From: Candidatus Dojkabacteria bacterium
Lineage (GTDB): Bacteria; Patescibacteriota; Dojkabacteria; B142; WJKM01
Reading direction: 5' to 3'
NCBI GenBank assembly: GCA_020429465.1
Contig: JAGQLH010000084.1
Span: forward strand, 1-5,508
DNA: 5,508 bases
Part shown: positions 1 through 5,508 of the stretch, in pieces
Layout: each line of letters opens with the position of its first letter
How positions within the stretch are numbered: position 1 is the first letter of the stretch
The notes under the pieces: generated by a model
Seen by the model: only the letters and a program-made list of their open reading frames with translations
Told to the model about the DNA's origin: nothing
Databases searched by the model: none
Made by a program: the position numbers and the translations under genes

Positions 1-1617
1 AATTCTGATACATCCATTATTCCACATGTGGGAGTGGGTCATACACGTTGGGCAACACATGGAGGTGTTACAACGCATAATGCCCATCCACATTTTTCGG
101 CTGATGAATCATTTGTGCTTGCTCAAAATGGTATTGTGGAAAATTATCAGAAACTTAAAGAGCAACTTAAGAGTTTGGGTCACAGTTTTAAGACTGAAAC
201 AGATACAGAGGTAATAGTGAGGATGGTCGAGGAAAAACTCAAGGATACAGATTCACTTCAAGATGCAGTTAGAAAAGGATTTTTGGAGTTAGACGGACGT
301 AATACTATTATTGTTCTCTCCTCTGATGGTGAAGAGGTTATTGCAATTCGAAATGGATCTCCACTAGTGGTGGGGGTTGGCGACGAAAACGAATATTTTT
401 TCGCTTCTGATACACTTTCATTTGCAGATAAAACGGATAAAGTTGCGTTTATTGAAAATCATCAAATGGTGGTATTCTCGAACGGTTCATTACATCTTTT
501 TGATGTGAAAACAGGAGAAAAATTGTCATTAACAATTGAAACTTTAGATCATGGAAATATTGAGGTAAATAAAGAGGGGTATGATCATTACATGCTTAAA
601 GAGGTATTTGAACAGCGATATACCATTAAGGATGCGGTAGGTTATGAATCGTTTGAATTCGATGGTCTAATAGAAGCAATTCAGAATGCTGGTCGAGTAT
701 TTACACTTGGATCTGGAGGTGCGTTTTATGCCGCTGATCAGGTTGCATATTTTCTTCGAAGTATTGCTGGGGTGATGGCACAAGGATTGCGTCCGTATGA
801 AATAGAAAGTTATGTTCCACTTATACAAGATGGAGATGTACTAATTATTATTAGTCAAAGTGGAGAAACAGCAGACAATTTAGAAGCATTAGAGTTATTG
901 AAGGAAAAAGATATAGTACTAGCAAGTGTTGTAAATATGATTGGTTCTACAACATCAAGAATATCTAAATTCCCGTTTTTGAGTCGGACAGGACCAGAGT
1001 TGTGCGTACTTTCAACAAAATCTGGTTCGGCTCAAACATCATTTGGATATATGCTGGGAAATGCGATGATCCAAAAGTATGATTCTGCACGTAAATCTGT
1101 GCACGAACTCGCAGGGTATTTAGAATCTGAATATCTTACGGAGGAATTTTCAGAACGTGTCAGAAAGATAGCAGTACAACTCAAAGATAAGGAACATATT
1201 TTCCTATTGGGGAAAGGTAGAAACTATCAGAATGCTCTTGTGGGAGCTCTGAATATAAAAGAAGCAAGTTATATACATGCAGAAGGGTTTGCTGCTGGAG
1301 AACTAAAGCATGGAGTAATTGCTCTTATTGAAGAAGGAACTCCAGTAATCAGTTTTGTTGATGATGATAGTGATCATGATTATATGATAGGAGCAACTGC
1401 AGAGGTAAAGGCTCGAGGAGCTCATGTGATTGGTCTAGGAGTTGAGAATAATGAATTATTTGATGAATTTATTCCTCTCCCAACACAGTCTGGAATTGAT
1501 GCCGCTGTTCTTATGAATATTGTTCCCTGTCAGCTACTTGCATACCATCTTGCAGTCTTACGTGGTTATAATCCCGACAAACCACGAAACCTAGCAAAAA
1601 GTGTCACTGTTAAGTAG
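1..1617 (+). CDS. glmS: Glutamine--fructose-6-phosphate aminotransferase (isomerizing), 5'-truncated by window edge
   Basis: Cytoplasmic enzyme converting fructose-6-phosphate and glutamine to glucosamine-6-phosphate, the entry step to UDP-GlcNAc. The frame is open from base 1 (538 codons); roughly 55-70 N-terminal residues, including the catalytic Cys, lie outside the window. A GTG at 28 is internal, not a start. Seen, numbering from base 1: the glutaminase motif HTRWATHG (14-21), QNG (42-44, usually HNG) and TDTE; the linker YDHYMLKEVFEQ (about 194-205); a first SIS domain (about 225-360) with SQSGETAD (from 285) and STKSGSAQ; a second SIS domain (about 385-525) with Glu421 and His437 (E. 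coli E488 and H504); and the tail PRNLAKSVTVK with Lys533 (E. coli K603). The isomerase catalytic set is thus intact. Odd: the usual ACGTS loop reads GSGGA (237-241). Family assignment is very secure. Confidence 0.97.
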   Translation, partial: NSDTSIIPHVGVGHTRWATHGGVTTHNAHPHFSADESFVLAQNGIVENYQKLKEQLKSLGHSFKTETDTEVIVRMVEEKLKDTDSLQDAVRKGFLELDGRNTIIVLSSDGEEVIAIRNGSPLVVGVGDENEYFFASDTLSFADKTDKVAFIENHQMVVFSNGSLHLFDVKTGEKLSLTIETLDHGNIEVNKEGYDHYMLKEVFEQRYTIKDAVGYESFEFDGLIEAIQNAGRVFTLGSGGAFYAADQVAYFLRSIAGVMAQGLRPYEIESYVPLIQDGDVLIIISQSGETADNLEALELLKEKDIVLASVVNMIGSTTSRISKFPFLSRTGPELCVLSTKSGSAQTSFGYMLGNAMIQKYDSARKSVHELAGYLESEYLTEEFSERVRKIAVQLKDKEHIFLLGKGRNYQNALVGALNIKEASYIHAEGFAAGELKHGVIALIEEGTPVISFVDDDSDHDYMIGATAEVKARGAHVIGLGVENNELFDEFIPLPTQSGIDAAVLMNIVPCQLLAYHLAVLRGYNPDKPRNLAKSVTVK

Positions 1618-1646
1618 TTGTCCACAAGAGGGTTCATTTGTATAAT
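1618..1646 (+). promoter_or_regulatory. Predicted sigma70-type promoter for the DUF4352-like gene
   Basis: A perfect -10 hexamer TATAAT (1641-1646) lies exactly 17 bp downstream of TTGTCC (1618-1623), which matches the -35 consensus at four of six positions. It begins just after the glmS stop codon. Initiation would be expected near 1653, giving a leader of about 24 nt before the ATG at 1677. The leader contains no Shine-Dalgarno-like sequence. There is no hairpin terminator after glmS, so readthrough from glmS is also possible. Prediction from sequence only. Confidence 0.6.
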
Positions 1647-1676
1647 GGCGTATATTTATCTTTTATCTCTTAACTA

Positions 1677-2384
1677 ATGACAGAAACAAAAACATCGAAT
1701 ACATCCGATACGGCCACACCATCTCCCAAAAAAGGAGGGAATGGAAAGGTCATATTGATAATTGTCTTGGTGGTATTGTTCCTCTGTATGATTGCATGTG
1801 GAAGCATATTTTTGTACACAAGATACAAAGCACAGGAATTTAGAGATACGAATAATTGGGATGATATTATAAATGAATACAGTGATACCATTAATGATCC
1901 AGATCGATTTTTAGAAGATCCTGAAGGTATTGTAGATGATTTTGGGAATCCGGGTAGCGATCATAACTCTGATACTTCTCGTCCTGTTGAAGCACCACAA
2001 GATGGAGAGTATGTTTCCTTAGGTGCATCAGCTGGAGCAGAGGGATGGTCACTTGCAGTATTGGGAGCAGAAAGGGTTGAAGATTCTATCGTGTTAACTT
2101 TAGAAGTTACGAATGAGACTGCTTCTCCACAATCGTTTAGTACACTGCTCTCTTTAAGTCTGCATTCAAAATCAGGAGCAGAAGGTGATAGTGAGTATGG
2201 TTATGCACAAGATTTCTTTATGGATACCGATAGGAATTTACTAGATTCAGAGGTACCAGCAGGAGAAACATTTACTGCTGAGCTTCCGTTCATAGTAGAA
2301 GATGGTTCTGATCTCTCAGATCTATATTTGGAATTTGAACCAAACTTCTTTAGTGAGGATGTGTTTTATTACGATATACAATAA
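1677..2384 (+). CDS. Single-pass membrane protein with DUF4352-like extracytoplasmic domain
   Basis: 235 residues, function unknown. Seen: a polar Thr/Ser/Lys-rich N-terminus (1-24) with lysines at 18, 19 and 24; one hydrophobic segment (25-47) containing Cys37 and Cys41; a strongly acidic, Asp/Asn-rich linker (about 52-115); then a beta-rich domain (about 116-235). That domain has the pattern of DUF4352 immunoglobulin-like domains: a 'VLTLEVTNET' strand, a polar 'SFSTLLSLSLHSKSG' stretch, and 'VPAGETFTAELPFIVEDG' before the last strands. Inference: cytoplasmic N-terminus, the C-terminal domain outside the cell. The MIAC sequence resembles a weak lipobox, so lipoprotein processing at Cys41 is a less likely alternative given the long N-region. 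The gene has its own predicted promoter and terminator, so it is probably an independent unit placed between glmS and yvcK. No Shine-Dalgarno precedes the ATG. Confidence 0.8.
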   Translation: MTETKTSNTSDTATPSPKKGGNGKVILIIVLVVLFLCMIACGSIFLYTRYKAQEFRDTNNWDDIINEYSDTINDPDRFLEDPEGIVDDFGNPGSDHNSDTSRPVEAPQDGEYVSLGASAGAEGWSLAVLGAERVEDSIVLTLEVTNETASPQSFSTLLSLSLHSKSGAEGDSEYGYAQDFFMDTDRNLLDSEVPAGETFTAELPFIVEDGSDLSDLYLEFEPNFFSEDVFYYDIQ

Positions 2385-2394
2385 ATTTACTAGT

Positions 2395-2425
2395 GAGGCT
2401 TCATCTTTGATGAAGCCTCTTTTTT
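2395..2425 (+). terminator. Strong rho-independent terminator after the DUF4352-like gene
   Basis: A perfect 11-bp stem (2395-2405 GAGGCTTCATC pairing with 2409-2419 GATGAAGCCTC) with a three-base TTT loop is followed directly by six T residues (2420-2425). It starts 10 bases after the TAA of the upstream gene. It ends only six bases before the ATG of the yvcK-like gene, so it occupies the place where that gene's leader and ribosome-binding site would normally be. It may therefore also affect yvcK expression. Confidence 0.9.
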
Positions 2426-2431
2426 GTTAAT

Positions 2432-3439
2432 ATGATTGAAGAAAAAAGGAAAAATATTGTTGTTATTGGTGGTGGTACTGGTACAGTTTCGATCCTCAAT
2501 GGGGTGAAATCAAACCCAGATCTTCATATTTCCGTAATCGTTAGCATGATGGATGACGGTGGCAGTAATCATGTTGTCCGTGACGAATTTGGACTTTTGC
2601 CATTAAGCGATTTACGAAAATCAATTATTGGGCTTGCACGAGCTGGTAATGGTACTTTCCGTGATTTATTTACCTATAGATTTAATAAAGGAGAGGGTCT
2701 TTCTGGTCATACACTGGGGAATTTGATAATGATGGCATTATCTGATATTTCTGGGTCTGAGGTGGCTGCAATTAAAGAAGCAGGAAAAATATTTGGCGTA
2801 CTTGGTGATGTAATTCCTGTAACACTCGATCATGTTCGACTAGTAGCTCACTACTCGAATGGTGAGAAGGTAACGGGGGAACATTATATTGATGAGCCTG
2901 AAAACCTTTCTGATTCTACAAAAATTGATGAATTAACGCTTGAACCAAATGCACAGGCGTATCCAGAGGCGTTAGAAGCAATTAGAAATGCAGACTTTAT
3001 TATTGCGGGACCAGGGGATCTATATACAAGTACTCTTGCAAATATTGTTGTAGATGGTGTGTCTGAGGCAATCCGAGATTCTAACGCTAAGTATATTTTT
3101 GTTAATAATTTAATGACAAAGCATGGGCAAACGCATTGGATGAAAGCAGCTGACCTTGTAGACGAAATAACTCGATACTCAGAACGTACGCCTGATATCG
3201 TTCTTCAGAATAATAGGGAGATCCCGGAACATATTTTAAGAAAGTATGCTGAAAATAAAGAATTTAAAATAGAAGATAATCTAGATGAATATGAACATGT
3301 ATATGAGGTTATCCGAACTGATTTAATTGGAGAGGATGAGATAACTAGAACATCCGGAGACACTCTTAAGCGAAGTCTTATCCGACATGATTCAAAGAAG
3401 TTGGCTGAAGTTTTATATGAGATTTTTTCTAGAATATAA
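2432..3439 (+). CDS. yvcK: YvcK/GlmR family UDP-sugar-binding regulatory protein (CofD-like fold)
   Basis: 335 residues, usual length for the family. Relatives bind UDP-GlcNAc or UDP-glucose. In Bacillus subtilis the protein (YvcK, also GlmR) is needed for growth on gluconeogenic carbon and stimulates GlmS, with UDP-GlcNAc opposing this. The fold is shared with CofD 2-phospho-L-lactate transferase. Seen: a Rossmann-type VVIGGGTGT (10-18), MDDGGSNHVVRDEFGLLP (40-57), SDLRK (59-63), the family block YRFNKGEGLSGHTLGNL (82-98), AGPGDLYTST (192-201), and NNLMTKHGQT (225-234). The start is chosen because it lies eight residues before the glycine loop, as in relatives, and the next Met is inside MMDDGG. 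The ATG follows the T-tract of a terminator by six bases and has no Shine-Dalgarno. It is first in a tight three-gene run. A role in controlling the glmS product encoded just upstream is inferred. CofD itself is unlikely because the GlmR-type motifs are present. Confidence 0.93.
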   Translation: MIEEKRKNIVVIGGGTGTVSILNGVKSNPDLHISVIVSMMDDGGSNHVVRDEFGLLPLSDLRKSIIGLARAGNGTFRDLFTYRFNKGEGLSGHTLGNLIMMALSDISGSEVAAIKEAGKIFGVLGDVIPVTLDHVRLVAHYSNGEKVTGEHYIDEPENLSDSTKIDELTLEPNAQAYPEALEAIRNADFIIAGPGDLYTSTLANIVVDGVSEAIRDSNAKYIFVNNLMTKHGQTHWMKAADLVDEITRYSERTPDIVLQNNREIPEHILRKYAENKEFKIEDNLDEYEHVYEVIRTDLIGEDEITRTSGDTLKRSLIRHDSKKLAEVLYEIFSRI

Positions 3440-3464
3440 ATTTTTTTAATTTTAATCGGTACCT

Positions 3465-4778
3465 ATGAATTTATTGTTATTAGCAGGAGGAAGTAGTAGT
3501 AGATTTTATCCACTCAAAGAAAAGAATACGTATGAATTTTTAGGAGTTTCTGTTGTTGAATATCAGTTGAAGCGGTATATAAATTTTCTTCAACCAAATA
3601 AAGTTGTAATTATTGTTAATGCAAAAATTGAGGAAGAGATTAAAGAGTTAGTGCAAAACAGTAATATCTCCGCAGATGTAGTAGTGCAAGAAGGAGACGG
3701 AATGGCAGGAGCAGCTCAAACTGGTCTTAGTTATCTTGATCCAGAAGATGAATTGATAGTAGCTAATATGAACGATTTCTTTGACGATTCATTATTCGCA
3801 AAATTTTTAGAGTTAAAAAGTAGCGGTTCTAAAAGAAATCTGGTTACTGGACTCAAAACTAAAACGTATTTTCCTGGAGGATACTTAGTTTTGGATGATG
3901 AGTCGAACGTGATTGGAGTTGAAGAAAAGCCAGGAGAAGGAAATGAACATTCTTCCGAGTATGTGCGATTTGTATTCGACTATTTTATGAAGGCAGGGGA
4001 TTTCAGTCGGGCATTGGATGAAGCCAGTAGTAACAAAGATGATGTATATGAGGTTGCGCAGTCTATTCTTATGGCAGAAAAAGCATTTGAACTTCTAGAA
4101 TATCAGCAAGAATGGAGAAGTATAAAATATCCATGGCATGTTCTTGAGGTTATGGAGCTATTCCTATCTAAGCTTGAAGGAGAGACAATAGCTGACAACG
4201 TTCAAATTGCAGAAAATGTAACAATAAAGGGTGATGTGATTATTGAATCAGGTGTTAAGATATTTGAAGGCGCAGTTATTCGTGGTCCAGCATATATTGG
4301 AAAAAACACTATTATTGGTAATGGGGCGCTAGTTCGAAATTCTATGATTGGGAATAATTCTGTCGTTGGGTTTGCAACCGAGGTTTCTCGATCGTATGTA
4401 GGGAACGATACATGGTTTCACAAGAATTATATAGGTGATTCAATTATTGAGCACAATGTCTCATTTGGTTCGAATGCTGTCACAGCAAATCTAAGGCTTG
4501 ATGAAGATGAGATATACGCTATGGTAAAAGGAGAAAAGATTCCAACTGGTACGACTAAATTAGGTACAATTGTTGGATCAAATACCCGAATTGGAGTTGG
4601 TGCAATGATAATGCCTGGAGTTAAAATTGGTAGCGACAGTGTTGTAGGACCGATGGTGGTAGTGCAGAAGGATATATCTGCTGGAGTATTCTTGAAGACT
4701 GTACAGGAGACGGTTGAACGGGAAAATAAGATATCAATAACCGACAAGAATAGAGATGAATATTCGTCAAAACTGTAG
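3465..4778 (+). CDS. GlmU-like sugar-1-phosphate nucleotidyltransferase with left-handed beta-helix acyltransferase domain
   Basis: 437 residues. The N-terminal nucleotidyltransferase domain (about 1-225) shows LLLAGGSSSRFYPL (4-17), a QEGDGMAGAAQTGL substrate loop, MND with Asp104 as probable metal ligand, VEEKPG (152-157), and EWRSIKYPWHVLE (216-228). The C-terminal domain (about 241-400) consists of hexapeptide repeats of the left-handed beta-helix type. It contains HKNYIGDS (319-326) and TANLR (340-344), matching the archaeal bifunctional enzymes in which these His, Tyr and Asn residues serve the amino-sugar acetyltransferase. Likely role: forming a nucleotide sugar such as UDP-GlcNAc from the hexosamine phosphate supplied through GlmS; the exact sugar and nucleotide cannot be read from sequence. 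Oddities: the signature GGxGxR reads GGSSSR, the usual PKPL segment reads NTYEF, and two C-terminal lysines of archaeal relatives are replaced. It starts 25 bp after yvcK with no Shine-Dalgarno and ends in TAG. Confidence 0.9.
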   Translation: MNLLLLAGGSSSRFYPLKEKNTYEFLGVSVVEYQLKRYINFLQPNKVVIIVNAKIEEEIKELVQNSNISADVVVQEGDGMAGAAQTGLSYLDPEDELIVANMNDFFDDSLFAKFLELKSSGSKRNLVTGLKTKTYFPGGYLVLDDESNVIGVEEKPGEGNEHSSEYVRFVFDYFMKAGDFSRALDEASSNKDDVYEVAQSILMAEKAFELLEYQQEWRSIKYPWHVLEVMELFLSKLEGETIADNVQIAENVTIKGDVIIESGVKIFEGAVIRGPAYIGKNTIIGNGALVRNSMIGNNSVVGFATEVSRSYVGNDTWFHKNYIGDSIIEHNVSFGSNAVTANLRLDEDEIYAMVKGEKIPTGTTKLGTIVGSNTRIGVGAMIMPGVKIGSDSVVGPMVVVQKDISAGVFLKTVQETVERENKISITDKNRDEYSSKL

Positions 4779-4787
4779 TTAATATTT

Positions 4788-4793
4788 TATAAA
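4788..4793 (+). promoter_or_regulatory. Possible -10 element positioned for a leaderless IMPase transcript
   Basis: TATAAA lies six bases before the ATG at 4800, the spacing at which transcription would start on or beside the start codon. No convincing -35 was found, the intergenic region is only 21 bp and very AT-rich, and cotranscription with the upstream gene is equally plausible. Weak call. Confidence 0.25.
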
Positions 4794-4799
4794 TACAAA

Positions 4800-5508
4800 A
4801 TGGATCTTCAAAATGCGTACAATTTGGTTAAAGATTTTATTGTAAAAGAAGGTGATTATGTTCATAGCAATTGGCACCATATGAATATAGTAAAAACGGC
4901 CGATGGTGGTGCAGATGTTACTACAGATTTCGACCAACATGTGGAGAAAGCATTCAATGAATTTGTTCTAGAGCATTTCCCAGATTGTGGATTTAGAGGA
5001 GAAGAACATGCCGATTATAATAGACATGGTGAGTATACCTAGCATATCGATCCTATTGATCGTACAAAATTTTTTGCTGCTGGTATACCTTCTTGGGTAG
5101 TTACAATTGCACTTACAAAAGGCGAAGAAGGAAAATTAGGGTTTATCTATAATCCTAATTCCCAACAACTGTATTCTGCAATTCAGGGGGAAGGTGCGTA
5201 TCTCAATAACGAAAGGATTGAGCTTAATAAAGAATTGGATCCTGCAAAATTACAGGTTGCAATTGATACCTTTCAGAAATTTGATGATGAAGATTTTTAT
5301 CAGGAAATACTTACCTTGAATAACAAACTCGTTGACACTTTCTATAGAGTAAGAGCTCTAGGAACTGGTGCATTGTCACTCGCATGGCTTTCACAAGGAT
5401 TTTTTGGAGCATATGTTGATTATGCACGTAAAACTTCTAAACAAATAGACGTAGTGGGAGGATTACTCATAGCAAGCGAAGCTGGAGCCATTGAAGAGAA
5501 ATGGGAAG
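4800..5508 (+). pseudogene. Inositol monophosphatase (IMPase/SuhB/HisN-like) family gene with in-frame TAG; 3' end beyond window
   Basis: IMPase-family enzymes are Mg2+-dependent phosphatases acting on inositol phosphate, histidinol phosphate, PAP or similar; the substrate here is not identifiable. The ATG at 4800 gives 80 codons ending in TAG (5040-5042). The same frame then stays open for 155 more codons to the window edge with clear family sequence. Seen, counting the TAG as residue 81: Lys32 (VKTADG), VTTDFD (39-44), the metal-binding RGEEHAD (66-72), IDPID (83-87) with Asp84 and Asp87, AAGIPSWVVTIAL, GEGAYLN, and IDVVGGLLIASEAGA (216-230) with Asp217. TAG sits where the family has Trp (W-x-I-D-P), one base from TGG. 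Further departures are Gly to Arg (DPIDRT), Phe after TK, and Ile instead of Trp before Asp217. There is no in-frame ATG after the stop to restart translation. Length to the edge is 236 codons against about 250-270 usually, so little is missing. Alternatives: sequence error or suppressed amber codon. No Shine-Dalgarno; third gene of the yvcK run. Confidence 0.8.

Noticed and set aside
26..214. Open frame of 62 codons starting ATG at 26
   Set aside because: It overlaps glmS in another frame. The glmS frame has unmistakable glutaminase motifs here; this one has none.
1618..1626. TTGTCCACA, one mismatch from a DnaA box (TTATCCACA)
   Set aside because: A single isolated near-match with no AT-rich unwinding region or origin genes nearby. 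It better serves as the -35 region of the predicted promoter.
1670..1891. Minus-strand open frame opposite the DUF4352-like gene start
   Set aside because: Its hydrophobic look comes from the antisense of the membrane segment. No supporting motif or promoter, and the plus-strand gene explains the region.
3437..3460. T-rich stretch after yvcK as a terminator
   Set aside because: It has a T-run but no GC-containing hairpin before it, and the next gene follows within 25 bp.
4427..4747. Minus-strand open frame of 106 codons
   Set aside because: Shadow of the repetitive beta-helix coding sequence, with no recognisable protein features.
5040..5042. Pyrrolysine insertion at the IMPase TAG
   Set aside because: The family has Trp at this position, no Pyl genes are visible, and nothing links this enzyme family to pyrrolysine. 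A nonsense change or error is simpler.
1..5508. Alternative genetic code with TGA as glycine or tryptophan
   Set aside because: No in-frame TGA interrupts any of the genes, which would be expected often in such codes. The only anomalous codon is one TAG.

Overview
The window is AT-rich, uses only the + strand and is densely packed. It holds five protein-coding loci. Two run off the edges: glmS at the left (5' end missing) and an inositol-monophosphatase-family gene at the right (3' end missing). I see no rRNA, tRNA, CRISPR array, insertion sequence or phage gene. No stretch over 300 bases lacks a gene; the longest gap is about 60 bp.

Organism: standard bacterial code fits. The complete genes stop at TAG, TAA, TAA and TAG, and no TGA occurs in frame as a sense codon. 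The genes suggest a bacterium with a small AT-rich genome. A YvcK/GlmR-type protein next to an archaeal-style, GlmU-like nucleotidyltransferase/left-handed-beta-helix protein, compact spacing and the lack of any Shine-Dalgarno sequence would suit a Candidate Phyla Radiation (Patescibacteria) lineage. This placement is inference and cannot be settled here.

Layout: (1) 1-1617, glmS, making glucosamine-6-phosphate. (2) 1618-1646, a good sigma70-type promoter. (3) 1677-2384, a single-pass membrane protein with a DUF4352-like outer domain. (4) 2395-2425, a strong intrinsic terminator ending six bases before the next start codon. (5) 2432-3439 yvcK/glmR, 3465-4778 a GlmU-like sugar-1-phosphate nucleotidyltransferase, and 4800-5508 an IMPase-family gene. 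The last three are spaced 25 and 21 bp apart and look like one operon.

Biology: GlmS feeds the UDP-GlcNAc pathway. YvcK-family proteins bind UDP-sugars, and in Bacillus subtilis YvcK (GlmR) stimulates GlmS. GlmU-like enzymes carry out the last steps to UDP-GlcNAc. The window therefore looks like a cell-envelope amino-sugar synthesis and control cluster. The most unusual point is the IMPase gene: an in-frame TAG replaces the conserved Trp just before the DPxD metal-binding motif, the following motif is altered, and the frame then stays open with family residues for 155 codons. It is either a recent pseudogene, a sequence error, or a gene needing amber readthrough.
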